64,000 nucleotides of DNA, taken from NCBI GenBank assembly GCA_944472135.2, contig OX235263.1, positions 25,039,379 to 25,103,378 on the forward strand, in the 5' to 3' direction. Below are positions 37,401 through 52,400 of the stretch, piece by piece. The notes beneath the pieces are model-generated. The model had not been told where the DNA came from and did not search any database. It saw only the letters and a list, made by a program, of their open reading frames with translations. The first letter of the stretch is position 1, and every line of letters begins with the position of its first letter. The position numbers and the translations under genes are program-made. The stretch is from Trichobilharzia regenti. Lineage: Eukaryota > Platyhelminthes > Trematoda > Strigeidida > Schistosomatidae.

Positions 37401-40400
37401 ACGGGGTGCGCTTGTTAGCCTCATACCCAACCTTCCTTATTTACTAGTCTTATTACTGGCTTAACGAGATAAAGGAGTTCTTCGGCAGGAGATCGAACCC
37501 TGAACCACCTGCGAGGTCGATGAACACTCTACCACTGTGCTACCGACGCTACCCTGACGTCTTACCAGAATAATAAAGAAGTTTGGACATCAGTAGCCGT
37601 TTACTGTTCACCCCGAAAGCGAAAGACGTCTTACCTCATAATCCATACACTATTTCAACTGTTCCTAAGGGTTCAAGCTATAAAGAGCGTACGAATGGAG
37701 AAAATTTACCAGCTTGGTCCAAATAAAGATAAAATCAAAGGCATATAAAAGTCTAGTTGTACCACACTTGGTTCACATACAGGACATTGTATTGATGCTG
37801 ACTTAGCTTTAAGAATTATATATAACACATTCCGAAGTCATTATAACGCACACAGTTCGCCTACGTCTTCTACACATTTATAGCTGAAGCTGTTGAAGAA
37901 AGATCAATTAAACCATAAGTTTTGTATTGAAAAAGAACATGTTCAGATGTTGTTCCTACTACCATGAGACTAAAGTGGAATTAGCAATTTCTTCCGATCT
38001 CCAATTTTCCTTCCCCACTTTGTATAATAATGTATGATGGCTAGCCACCATCAACGTAGTCCCGCATTTCATAATTGAAATAAACCGATATTTTGAAATA
38101 ACAGAGAAGATTTGTAGCTCAGGCGGATGATTTGCAATTAATAGTGTTCTCTAAGCTAATTGGTTTAGTACGGGATGTAAAGAAGGTTACTGGGAGACGC
38201 AATTCTATCACTCATGAAGAAATTTAAAACATTTCACTTTATGCTAAAAATTGCGCTGAAGGAGGATGTTGTCCAGAAGAACGACAAAAGCTCCACAACT
38301 AAACCAACCAGCTCAAAGAACACTATTAGTTTGCAAACCGACATATTATCAGTTACTCAACAAAACCGATACTGACACAGTGTACAAAGGAGATAAGTTA
38401 CCAATGATGGCTACATCAATGTGTGTGTATACAAATTCGACTACTCATGTGGAGCTAGTTATACACGTCGAACTCGCCAACATGTAACTGTTTGGCATGG
38501 AAAACGAAGTAACCAAATCAATAAATAGTGCTGTTTTAGCTCATCTAGTACACAGTGAACAAAATAGATGAGTCATTTACGGTTGTATATCGAGTACCAC
38601 ATACAATCTGCCCTGAGGCATACATTTACGTCTCTTAGCTATAGAACTGAAGTTACAGGGATGAACAAGAATAAACCTGATCTCTTTGTTTGCGAAAAAA
38701 GTACGTTCATTCTATTTGTTTACCATTGGCTTACGAAAAGGTCATCAGGCAATTAATAATCTCATATCTCTCTTGTTTTCTTATGCTCTTTCTATTCATT
38801 TTCATCTAGTTTATTTCACATCATTATAATGACTATGTTTATTTGTCACCCTCTGGATTTACACTAGGTTATTCTGATTACAGTTCACTACTTGACCACT
38901 AAATTTTATGACTATATTTCCTAGTCCATTTACCTGTTTATATTCTTGTGGTATTCATATTTGTTTCAGGTCAGACCAAGGATTGATACATCAGTTAGAG
39001 TATTGGATAGCTGGCTGTTTCATCCCAGTGTGTGACTCGTCGGCAGCACGCACCTGCCCCACTACCAGAATTCGAACTCACGACCCTCTGGTTACAAGGC
39101 AAGATCGCACAATCATTCAGCCACTTGGACCCGAATCAGTGACCAGTCCATGAATTCTAACTTTCACCGATTTACAATTTTAGTGTGACGACTAACCAAC
39201 ATCAATATGTGCCAGCGGCTAAGTGATATACACGAGCTTGACTTGTAACAGGAAGGTCCTGAGTTCGAACCCCGCTGAGTGGGTACTGGTGAAAAGGATC
39301 CCTAAACTAGGACGAAACAGCTGGCTATCCAGTACTCTCTGATGGTTTTCCAATGGTTCCCTAACTGATATCAACTCGTGATCAATCCTGTAGTCACATT
39401 TCTCTCACACCACTGAATATATAACTCTCCCTCCCCACCTTTGTTAAAATTTATCTTTTCCTAATTATAACTACATTAGTATTCACATTTCATCGCATTT
39501 TCTGAATGACTATACGTTTTATATACATTCAACTAACAATGCTGACTAACGGACTAGTATCACATCCTACACATGTTATTATTATTATTATTCTCAACGA
39601 TACGTGTCAACGGTTTTAGGAAGAAAGAAGAGACAAGACAAGGAATGGCTCCCAATGGACACTTGGAAGCTAATAGAAGAGAGAAGAATGATGAAAGAGA
39701 AAATGATTCAATGCAAGAACGGACAGGAGAAGGAGACGCTGAGCTCAACTTACACAGCATTGGACAAAGAAGTGAAGAAGAGTGCTAGAAAGGACAAAAG
39801 ACGATTCTACGACAACCTGGCCACTGAAGCTGAGAAGGCAGCAGGCAAAAAGGACCTGAGGACACCATATCAGATAACCAAATCTCTATCCGAGAAGAGA
39901 TCAACACAGGTGAAACCTATAAAAGACAACCAAGGAAACCCAATTACCAAGGAAGAAAAACAGATTAAACAATGGGCGGAGCACTTCAAAGGACTCTTGA
40001 ACCGACCACCACCTGCAACACGTCCAGAAATACCAACAACAGCGCGCACACAACTGCAAGTTGACACCAATCCTCCAACGAGAGCTGAAGTCTTGAACGC
40101 AATCAAACTTCTGAAAGCTGGGAAAACAGCTGGACCAGATGGAATACCCCCTGAAGCACTGAAAGCAGACTCAGAGACTACAGCAGACATGCTGACTCCA
40201 TTATTGCAAAAGGTCTGGAAGGAGGGAAAGGTGCCTACTGACTGGAGGAGAGGTTACCTCGTGAAACTACCAAAGAAGGGAGACTTACGCCTCACTCTGC
40301 AAGAACTGGCGAGAAATCATGCTCCTGTCGACGCCAAGTAAAATCCTGAGTCGCATCATCCTGGAGAGAATAAAGGACGCACTGGATACAGAACTCCGAC

Positions 40401-43400
40401 CAGAACAAGCTGGATTCAGGAAAGGCAAATCACGTACTGACCAAATTGCAACTCCACGCATCATCATCACAGAACCAAGCATTGAATGGCAATCAAACCT
40501 CTACCTCAACTTTATACACTGAAGATCAGATGGCCGGGCCGGAAAGAATCACCAACAAGAAACTATGACCACAAACAAACAAAACAAGAACAAATCGCCC
40601 AACATATATCCAGGAGAAAGTGGAGATGGATCGGACACTCGCTGAGGAGATCGCTGAGTGACATCGTGCGTCAAGCTCTCGAGTGTAACCCGAAAGGGAA
40701 GGGGCGAGTGAGACGTCAGTGCAAGGGTGACATGGAGGAGATCGTGTGAAGAGGAGTTGAAACAGTATGGACTAACATGGATTCAGGTGAAAAGTACAGC
40801 AGAAGACAGAAGCAAGTGGAGACGTGCAGTTGAAGCCCTATGTTCCACTAGGAACCCAAGGGAGGAATAATAATAAATAATTTTCATTTGCCTATACTGA
40901 CTGGCTACTTGGGTTTATTGTAACATTCGTGAATTTATTTTTTTATTTTTATTATAGCTTGATTTCACACTGTATTTTTGGTACAAGTATAGAATTTTCA
41001 GCATGGATGTCGGTAGCCCAAATTTCGCAGACCGACCATAGATATCAGGTGTGCGTCGGCGTGGGCTCGAACCCCGGACCATCTGCATAATCGGCGAGAG
41101 TCCTAACCGCTGTGCCACCGACGCACTTGGGAATTGAAGAAGAATTTATTTAAACCACAATTGTCCGCTCAAAATTATCCTTTTGTTAAATATACTACAG
41201 GCATATTTAAATTACCGTTGGCGGTTGGCTCTAAAATCCGCCTTGAAGTCATCAGTCTGACCACTAGAACTACAATTACAACCTCAGATCACTTGTTCCA
41301 CTCCCCATATAAACAAAATCTTATCAGTATTCTGATGTTTCGAGTGTTAGAAAAATCTGTACAATCGACACTCTGGACGATGAATTAGGGAAAGTGGGAA
41401 ACTTATTATATGAGAACAGATATCCAGGAAAATTTGTTAAAGTCTTCTTTGATGAGAGGAGATTGAGAGAAATACCCATAAACAGCGTATAAGAAAAGTA
41501 TGGTTACATCACTTTGTCGTCCCAAAGAGATGCATATACTGCATTACTGGCATCCGAACCGAGAAAAGTGAGAGCTGTCTGCTAGCTGAAATCGGTAGAC
41601 AGCAATTTACGTCAATATTTACTTCCCAAATCTTGGTCATGAGACAAAACAAGAACAAAGACTTTCCGTGGGTGGATAGGATTCACAGATACATGGTCTG
41701 ACCTTCAAAGAAATGGCCACAAAGAGATGACAGAATAACTTTCAACGAGAAAACAAACAATCAGAAGACGCTGTTTCCCTGCTAATAATAACGAATAATA
41801 GCCTACATGAAAGTCTATAAATATCTGCTGATTTTCTCAATAAGCGATCTCCTGGCTGGCCCTTGTCTTCTGTTGTTACAATAGCTAAAACATTCTTTGT
41901 CTCAATACTATGTTTAAAATCCACAGTTCGTAGTAAAATTTTAATGCAGGTGAAGGACAAGCTACTGGTTGTGACGATTTCAGTGTGCGTTTATAAATTC
42001 GACAGCTCTTTTGGCGAGAGTTACATTGATAGAATGACTCGGGAAGCCCACCTTTGCCCTTCATGAGCATTTTCCGTGGTTAAGAAAAAGGAATCGTAGA
42101 GTCAATGAGGAGTTGTTCCATATTGTGGTACACTTTAGTGGATACTGAGAAGAAGACTGATGATCAAAATTTCAACCTTTACAATTCCATACAAGGTACC
42201 AACCTCAATTCTCCAGGTTTGTACGCATTCAATTGCTAAGCATAGTTAAGGTAATTGCCATAAAAAAAATTCCTTCACTCTATATGTTCACAATCTCCTA
42301 TGCATGACATTCAACCGTAAAGCTAGAATACTTATCACGTTTCCCACTGACACAGAATTAACTGTGTATGTAGAGCCTGAAGAACAAAAAGTTATTGCGG
42401 AAACAGATCCCCCCCCTTAGAAAGCAAAGTGGCTAGGTGAACTCCTCCAACCGCTACACAAGATGGTAGTAAATCATAGTGTTTTTGAATTCATTGCTAA
42501 CGTGGATGTAATCAATGTGAATGGGAAGCAAATGCTATCCTTAGGTGTCACATCAGTGTTCACCAATGCACCATTTATGGGAACTGTGGAATTCATAAGC
42601 CAACAGATACTAGAAAAAAAAAAACAATTCGACATCGGAATTCCAGTTATTAGTCCGAAAGAGTTGCTTTTAAGATGTACTATAAATGTACACTTCACAT
42701 TCAACAAACTTTATTACAGATAAATCGACGGCATTGCAATGGGTTCTCCATTGGGGCCAATTTTGGTAGATTTCTTTCTTGCTAAGCTTGAAAATGGTCC
42801 ATTGAAACAAGTAAAATGGATAAAAACTGATTCTTATTTTCGCTATGTTGATGATAGATACGTTTATTATTATGCTTGATGTGAAAGCTGACAAGAATGA
42901 AATGTTAATAACATTTAATGATGCACATCCATCGTTCATCTTCACTTGTGAAGAAGAACATGATGGTAGATTACATTTCCTTGACATCCAATTGAGCAGG
43001 AGAGGGACTAGATGGTTCATTCAAGAGAGATGTCTGTAGAAAACCTACATCTATAGGACAATATACACATTCCCTCAGTTTTGTACCAATCCGATACAAA
43101 GTCAATTTGGTCAGATGCGCCTCACGAATAGAGCAAGACGTATCTGTACAGATGACTCCCTACAAAATGAGTTAGGATATATTCAAAATACGCTGGTCCA
43201 AATGGGTTATCCTAGTAGATTTGTCAGGAGACACATGAACACCAAGTACAATAAAGCAAAACCGACAACAGTTAAAAAGAAACAACTGTTCATGAAATTG
43301 CAAATTATTAGAGACATGATCATTGAAGTTTTACATCTGAGATTATCGAGAGCAATAAAACGGACTTATACTGCCGCCACCCTCTGTTTGTCATTTTCCA

Positions 43401-46400
43401 ACCGACCAATTATGATCGCTCAAGTGAAAGACAAGCTACCTAGCTGTGCCACTTCTATATGTATCTATAAATTTAGTCGCTCCTGTGGACAGAGCTATGT
43501 ACGGCAAACAAATAGATAGCTCAAAAAACGCATTAATGAGCATCTTCATTCATGGTTCGGAAAATAAAATCTACAAAAAGTTCTATTTTGACTTATATGA
43601 ATGATGATAGCGGTCATCAAGTGAACAGAAGTAATGCCTTTAAAGTTATCTGTGGCACTCCATTGAGCCTTTCGAACTCGCCTTTTACACATAGCCGAAG
43701 CTATGGGAATTAATTCGAGAGAACAATCCTAGTGTCTTTGCATACAACAAAAGAAATTTGTTCTACCTTTGTCTCTCCCTTGCCTGGCCTAGGTGAATTC
43801 TATTCAAAACCCTCCCAACCCTTTCTTATTTTCCATTTCCGAATTTTATGTTTTAACGATATTTATTTAGACTTTGATTATCTGACCACTTCACCTTTAG
43901 TATTGCGTAACGTTTAAGACTTGACCTAATTTTTTTATTTATTGAATTGTCTACATATCACTACACATATATTACTACCTTTGTTATTCTTATCGCCACT
44001 TGCATAAACCCTACTATCATTATTTTGTTATCATTATAATCATCGTTATTAATGACGTTCTAAACATTTACCACATTATTATTATTATTATTATTATCAT
44101 TACTTAATCCACAAAATCACCGTCATTGGTTAAAATTTTTTATATATAAATCTATGTAAATTAGAGTAAAGCCTAAAGAAGATCTAATTGAAAACAACAG
44201 CAATATTGTTCACTGATATATCTTGTTCCAAGCAATTTTCTTGTTCTAATAGTTGATTTATACCCTATGAATAAAAAAAACCAACAACAACAACTCAATA
44301 CTTACTTCAGAAGTGACTTCAGTCCATGTTTTATTCATATTTTCTAATTCACTATCCAATGTAGATATAGCTGTCATATCACATGTATGCATTAATTCAT
44401 GACCAAGATCATTCAATGCTGAAACACGTGTACGCCATTCTTTTAACTCGGTATACAATTTTTCACGTTCTTCAGAATTGGTTGTTTCATCAGCCAGTCG
44501 TTTTTTCACATCACATAGCCAATTACCTAAATTTGCTTTTTCCTTTAATTAAATTATAAAAGTAAGAATTGAAAAATAATAAAGAGTAATAGTCATTATA
44601 ATAAACATAAATGCTGTTAGAATAGACAAACTTCTTTGTTAGGTGTAATGAAGGCGTCATAATTTATGCATGCATTGACATGATGGTTTGATTGGACAGT
44701 TTTTGATTGGTTGATTTATGGCTTAATTTTCTGACGTTTTGTAAGTCTGATATATCATGTATTTTTTGTCTTATAAAAGTTGTGAAGGTTGTCATGGTTG
44801 AATCTGACTTTTATGTCTCCCTCAGTTTGAGGGATATTTTCAAGTGATCAATTGGTTATTGTGTCGTGTTATGGAAGCGCATTCTATAGACGACCTGACA
44901 TCCTCAGGGGAAAAAAAACCCCCATCATCAAATTCTTTGCACGCACAACTATTTCATATAGCAAAATAGCATAGAATGTGGAATGTTATCTCCCACCTAG
45001 TGAAACATATAATACAGAGTACTATAAGAATAATAACTGAACGCAATACGTATCACTAGTTGGTTTACAGGAATTTGATGCATTTCAATTTACAACAAGA
45101 AATGACTTTAGCCCGAGAATTACTGATGGCACAAGAATACTGCATAGCTGTTTCGTCCTTGTTTGGGACTCTTCGGTCATACGCATCCATTGCCCTTAAT
45201 ATTATATCACTTGAATATATTTATTACCCGAAATTTTTGTTTATTTTGCTTATTTAAATCCCCTTACGCATTACGTTGGACCGACAAGAAGACTTCAAAA
45301 GATTGGTACCTTGCGGGCAATCTATGTCTAATGTCACACAAACTCGAAGATATACAGATGAAATTAAGAAACTCAAAGAACTGGGAAGGATGCAGAGAAG
45401 GCCGAAATTCAAGTGAACACCAATCACTATCATGAAATTTGACGGGAGTCATTTCTTTCAAATACCTAGGACGTATCGTTTCAACAATCAGTTTCCACTT
45501 TGGTACTGTAAATGGCAATCCCGGAAAGTAAATAATGTATATAATATTTAGACAAAGCAATAAGATGACTTTTTTTTATTTCTTTACGTTCCCAGTGGAA
45601 TATAGAACTTCAAGCTAGAAGCTTAAAGCTTCTGTAGCAGTGTTTATGTCTACTGGATGGGATTGCTAGCCTCATCCCCAACCTTTCCTCTTTACCAGGA
45701 TTATTTCTGGCTTAGCGAGGTAAAGGAGTGCGTCGGCCGAGAATCGAACCCCAGACCATGTGCATAGTCAGCGAGGGTCCTTAACCACTGTGCCCCGACG
45801 CAACAGAGACTTTGGTAACACATAACATTAAGACAGAACTTTGTATGAAGCAAAAAAAGATTTGTACGATTTCTTTCGTAACCCCATGGTCTATGTAATT
45901 CACATAACAACTTTGTTAGCCTTCTTTATTCCGCGTTCCATTTTTCTTTTATTTCATTTCACATTATTATATTCTAAAATTTTATCTAGTCTACTATTTT
46001 GACAACATTTTACTCATCTTATGTCGCCTCCATCAGGTTTATTATATTCACACATTCACATAACCGAATGTACTTTATTTTCCGATCATCTATTTCAAAC
46101 TTGTCTATTGAATTTCAGGTTGACCTCTATTTATTTAGTCATTTATTCATATATCTAATCAGTTGTGACCATATATATATATATATATTCAAGTATTGGT
46201 TTTGTAGGGATTTTGTTTGATTGCATGCGCTATGTCGTGAATTGGCAGAAGTTAGAATTCAAGGACAATTGGATCGGGTCCCAGTGGCTCAATGGTCTAC
46301 GAGCTCGCCTTGTAACCAGAAGGTCCTGGGTTCGAATCCCGGTGGGTGCGTACTGATGAAGAGTCCCAAACTACGACGAAACAGCTGTTGAGTACTTCCA

Positions 46401-49400
46401 GTCTGTTTTCCAATGGTTCTCTAACTGATGTCAGCTCATAATTACGGGGGAAACTGATGGCTATTGTATATTGTAATTCATAAATACATACGATTGTACA
46501 GCCATGAAAATAACATCGTCGAAAAGAGGATTTTCTTCGATGGATTTTTTGTTTTTATGTCTGAATGGGGATTATTAATTTAATATTCATTGAAACAATT
46601 TATTATTATTATTCCCTGGGGCTTCCACGTGGAACACACAGTACTTCAGCTGCACATCTCAATTTCACACTCTGCTCTCTGAGGTCTTTTTCTCAACTGG
46701 CTCAACAATTGTCTATAATCTTGTATTTGCTCTTTACACGATCTCTTCCATGTCACACCCTCGGACCTATACAACCAATACTCTTCACTCAAGAGATGGC
46801 ACCTGGCCCTTCGGTATATTTTTCGAGAGAGAGACTCTTAGTTGGTTTGTTGTCAAAATTCCTTGTTGCTAATCCTTTCTAGACCGGCAGACCGGAAGAC
46901 TATTTGATCTTCAGTACCGAGCCAGAGAAGGGGAGCAGTAGCTGTTGATGAAAGTTTGCAGTAGACTATTTGGAAATGTTTCCGGTAGCGCCCACGCACA
47001 CCGAGTCTCTGAACCATATAGAAGCATTCACTTGATTGACATTTGGGGTTGCATATTCAGGTCTTGTACTGTAGGTTGAGTTCAGCCTATTTCCGATTCT
47101 GACTAGCTTTGATATCCTCAGTATACTGAAATCATTTAACCATTTTGCTCAAATCAGACTTCTTAAAAATAATAATCAATCCAATATTTGATTACAAAAA
47201 AAATTTTAAAAATGATCTGAAATTCTTAAAACCTACTGTTTCATATTGATCCCATTTCATACAAAATTCTCCTAAATGTGATTGTAAATCCAATAAATCT
47301 GACCATGTATCTTTCCAACGTGTTTGTAATGAGGATAGAAATAAATTTGCCTCCCTGCGTTCCGTTTCAGCATAATCCATTAGAATGAAGGCTCCACCAC
47401 CAGCAGTAACTGAAGCCTGCTGTTGACTCAGCGAATTGGATAAATCTGCTTTCAACTCCATTTGTTCACGTTGTTCATCTGTTCGACAAGCGATATCATC
47501 ACGTTCACCGGCTAATTGCTTTAACTTCTCTAAACTAGTATTCATATCTTCAGGTAAATTCAGTGAAGTTAGATATTCCTATTTCATGAGAGAGAGAGAA
47601 AGATAATGTAAAACAAATTTACAGTCAAATTCAATTCAAATCGAATAATAACTGGTAAAGTGGCGTGTACTACTGACAAGGTTCGATAGTAGTGTATAGA
47701 GACGTAGATTGATAAGGGGTGTCTAAAATTGGAATCAACATTTCAAGCCAATGGCTGCAGAGGTAGGTAGATAGATGTGTTTATTCTCATATCTGCATTT
47801 AGTTTATATTGCCGAGACACTTCTTGTCGTCCCAAGGTTTGACCTTGGGAAAATACCAACCAATCAGGACAGTTTATTATTATCCGCTGACTTAGACGAT
47901 TTTAAATGTGGTTGAAAGTGTATAAATTTGGTGTTGTAGTTTTGCTTTATAAAAGATGCCTGTTACCAAGACTCTTGTCTTCTTCCGTTACAATAACTGT
48001 TGCATAGAAGGTGGCTGTTGTGGCCCTAATAGCCTACACGATAATGCTTTGACGACTGGAACGATGGGTACAGGGTTCGAGCCTCAATTAGTTTGCAAGT
48101 GTAGAGCCAGCTAACTAGTCACTAGAAGGCACGAAATGTGCATCTGAATCCCACTGTTGCTCACGATAAAGCAAAATAACATCCCAATTAGATGATGAGT
48201 TCGAGACTCAAATAAAGAGAACACCACTGCTCACTGAGAATGCTGCTCTGCAAACACCTGACTTTCACAAAATAAGTACAAGACGTGTACCCTTGATTAT
48301 CACAGGGCTAGCGGATTTCAAATAATGACAAGTGAGAATTAAAAACATCTCTGTAAAAGTGGTACGACCAAATACCGTGCAAAATGACAGCACACCAACC
48401 AAAAGACGTGTATACTACTCAGCAGGTCGCTCCGTCGTCCTTTATAGCTGTGAGTGAGACACGACCACTGAGTGTGGTAGACATGAAGAGGCTAGCTGTC
48501 TTTGATCATAGGTGTCTGCATTCTCTATCTACCGTATTAGGTAGTATAATGGAATGAGCAATAGTGAGGTTAGGCCTCGGTCGAGTGTTAAGCAAGGTAG
48601 AAAATCAATCGACGGGATTGTGAAGTTAAACCGATTGAGATGGTTAAGACATGTGTTACTCATGCCTACCATCGATCGCTTCTTCGATGGACGGATAAGG
48701 TTGGAAAGAGTTAGCACATACTGGTCAAACCAAAACATGATTTCATCAATCAGTGAAATCCATAACAATTAGTTTAAGCCCCAACCACCGTCTTGCAGAT
48801 CCAAACCACACACCACCACCCCCGTATCAACCAAGTGCTGAAGTCAGAGATGCTGCCAACCCTAATGCTGCGGAAGGAGAATTAGACTTTTCGAAAGAAA
48901 TATTCATTCAAAAAGGATATCCCCCGAGATTTAATTATAAGAACATCAAGCCGAGAAAATTCAAAGACACAAGTCAACTGTGCTAAAAATGACACTATAC
49001 ATGGATCATGACTTCAACTGTGACCCTACTCAGTGGTTTTCTTCAGAGAAAAATTACAGCTTCTTTAAGAAGAAAGTAGTGGTCTCCAGTTGGCCACTTA
49101 TCTTCAGAAGGTGAAAGGAGAAGATCTCGTATTTGACCACCTCTCTAAGTATATATAAGCAGCTCACTTGTTCTCGTGAAGTTAGGTATATTAGTCGTTC
49201 GACGCGGATCTTGTCTAAATGGGTTCAGCAACACTATCCCTTCCTAAGACGATCCGTTTTCTCCTTCTCTACACTACTGAATCTTTAGCTATCCAGATGG
49301 AGAAACCGGAATTGTGCATACAAAAGAAACATCTTTCTATCACTTCTATTATCATAACAAGGAACATATTGCTTTCAACCTAATTGTTTTCCTAATTTTA

Positions 49401-52400
49401 TTTCTCTAAACCTTTCTGATTCATCTATGCCCTCGAACTCATAGACCATGCAAAATTTCCTTTATTTCTATGTGAATCATGATTACGGTTCACTTATTAC
49501 ATTATTTACCTCATTAAATAATTCGAATATGTATTGATTAATATTAGCACTACCCACTATTATAATTTAAAAGAATTGTAAAATAGCTACTGGATGGATT
49601 TTCTGAACCTGCAGCAGTAAGCTGTAACCAGTTTTTTAATTCCTTTACGTCCCCAGTGGAACATAGGGCTTCAAACTGGAGGCTCGAAATTTCGGTAATA
49701 GTGATGTTTATTTTTACGGGATGTGGTTGTTAGCCTCATGCCCAACCTTTCTACAATACTAGTCTAATTACTGCCATGGTTAGGTAAAGGAGTGCGTTTG
49801 TGACCTGGGACTGAACCCAGGACACCATGCGTGGTTGGTGAGTATTCTACGAACATTATAACCAGTAAGGTCCACCATTTCAAAGTGAAGTGAAAAATCA
49901 TCAAAGACGAAGACTGACAGCACCATTATATATCAGGAGTTGACAAAGTTAAAATTCAGGGATTAATGAATTCAAACAACGGCCTAAGTGGCTGAATGGT
50001 TAACGAGCTAAACAAGCGCTTCATAACCTGAAAGTTCCGGTTTCACTCCTCGGAGGGTGTGTATACCGTTCAGGAGTGCCATCAGCTGGGACGAAACAGC
50101 TGTCAAGTCCTCCTTGGTGATTCTCAATCATCTCTCTGGTTCCTGACAAAAAACTAACAATTGGAAAAATTGTAAATAAATGCAACTGCACAGCTAAAGA
50201 GTAAAATGAACTCACAGGATTTCATCATGAACTGACATCAGTTAGAGAACCATTGGGAAACCTGGGAGTACTGGACAGCTGTTTCGTCGTAGTTTGGGAC
50301 TCTTCATCAGTACGCATCCACCGGGATTCGACCCCTGTCACTTCTAGTTACAAGCCCGTATAACATTAAGCCACTGGGTGTACGAGCTCGCCTTGTAACC
50401 AGATGGTCCTGAGTTCGAATCCCGGTGGGTGCGTACTGCCGAAAAGTCCCAGGTTTTCCAATGGTTCTCTAACTAATCTCAGCTTATGATGAACTCCTGT
50501 AACCAATCAAATCCCTACAAACCAACACTTGAATATGAAAATAAATTTGCCTGATAAAAAAGAATCATAAAAACTATTCATCAATCCACAGCTTACTTTA
50601 ATCTCGGAAATGAATGTGTCCACTTCAGGTTTCACTTTACACTTGAACGTTTGCCAATCAGAGACACGATCACGGATCATAGTTACTTTGTTGGCTAAAT
50701 ACCAACGTAAAGCTAAGCGTTGCAAACGTCGTTTAGCCAGTTGACCATCCAAATAAGCTGTAATAAAACGTGATCTTAAAGAATTGACAATATTCTGGGG
50801 TAGATGAACAGGCAATGTCTGTAGGACTTCTTCTGATGCATTTTCAGCTAATGAAAGTATTTTTTTATTTTCTTCGCTTAATCGATTGATCATGTTGTCA
50901 AGATCATCAATATTTTTGTAAATTTCCTACAATTTAATGTTTAAAAGAAAGAGAAACATGAGAATAATGAGACTGTTAACGAATATATAATTCGCTACAC
51001 TTTGAAATGACAACATAAAGACACATTATTAAACATAGTCATACACTTACCAGCATCCAATAATTGGCACATATCTTGACCTAGCGGAGGAATCGCACTC
51101 CGTCAACCGGAAGGTATTATGGCGACGTTTGACCGTGAAGGGAGTGCGGACAAAGTATGTATCATTAATCAGGGTACTCCACTCGGACTCACACTGTCGT
51201 GCAGAAGCTTATGGATAGATGCCATCTGAAGTGATGACAATCATTGATGTCCGTCAGGGGGATGCCCAATGTCCTTATTTCTGTTTAATTTCATCATAGA
51301 TGTACTAATGGAATTGATAAGAACTGATTTTAGAAACTTAGAGATTGACTTGCTAACAGGTAACAGTCTTGTCGACTTAGAGTATGTGGATGACATTGCG
51401 CACCCCCCCCCCAGATGAAGACGCTGACGAAATCTGAAGTCTTCTGAACACCTTGAGCAGAAACCTTAGAATAGTTGGCAATCAGATGTAAGATGATGCT
51501 GCAGAACTCCACCATACCGACTTCTAGTTCGAAGATAGGGGGTGTGAAGTGGTGGAGCGTGTTGACCGCTTCGTCTAATAGGGAACCAACATCAGTTAGA
51601 GAGATTATTGTAAGTCCAGGAGCACTTAAAAACTATCATCCTATCTTGAGACACGTCAGCAGTGTGCACACACCAACGATGATAAATGGGTAAACTTTCA
51701 GCTTACGAGACCACGGACGTTAACCAGCGAGTCACTTGGGACGGAATTGAAGATTCTTGGATTTAATAACTTTACCACAGTACTGAATGGTAAACCAACT
51801 TGATCTCACATAACCTGACGGTCCTGAAGTGCGAACCCTAGTTTTGTAGTGGGTATGCACTGTTGAAGCTTCTCAGACTAGAAAAAAGCAGCTGTGTTCA
51901 GTGCTCCCTCGAGATTTTCAGTTGTTATGACCGGAACTATGACCTAATATACTTTGACCGAATACTAACCGTAATGCGCTGGCTAATCTGTCCTAATTGT
52001 AAGTGAACAACAACAACAACAGTATTCACACCGCCAGGCCACAAAAGACAAAAGAGAAAACCGAGAGTTGATAGCAGAGCTTCTACTGTCAAAAAAGATT
52101 GACAGCGCTTGCGTATATATGCGTTTGAAATGACCTTGAGAAGCACTAATGTCACTGATAAATAAGAGCAGTGAACAACCAATAGGATTTTTTAAAACCA
52201 ATAAAAGGAATTTTATCACTGAAGAAAAACTTAAGTCATTAAATCACACAGAGACAAATGAGTGAATCAATACCACTGAAATGCATACATACCTCATGTT
52301 CATCTAAACAATTCTGTAGACGTTCTTCACGTTCCTTCATTGTTAAATTCTTTGCCTCAGGAGCCAATTCAAGACCAAGTTGTGATGAGATAAGTGCATC

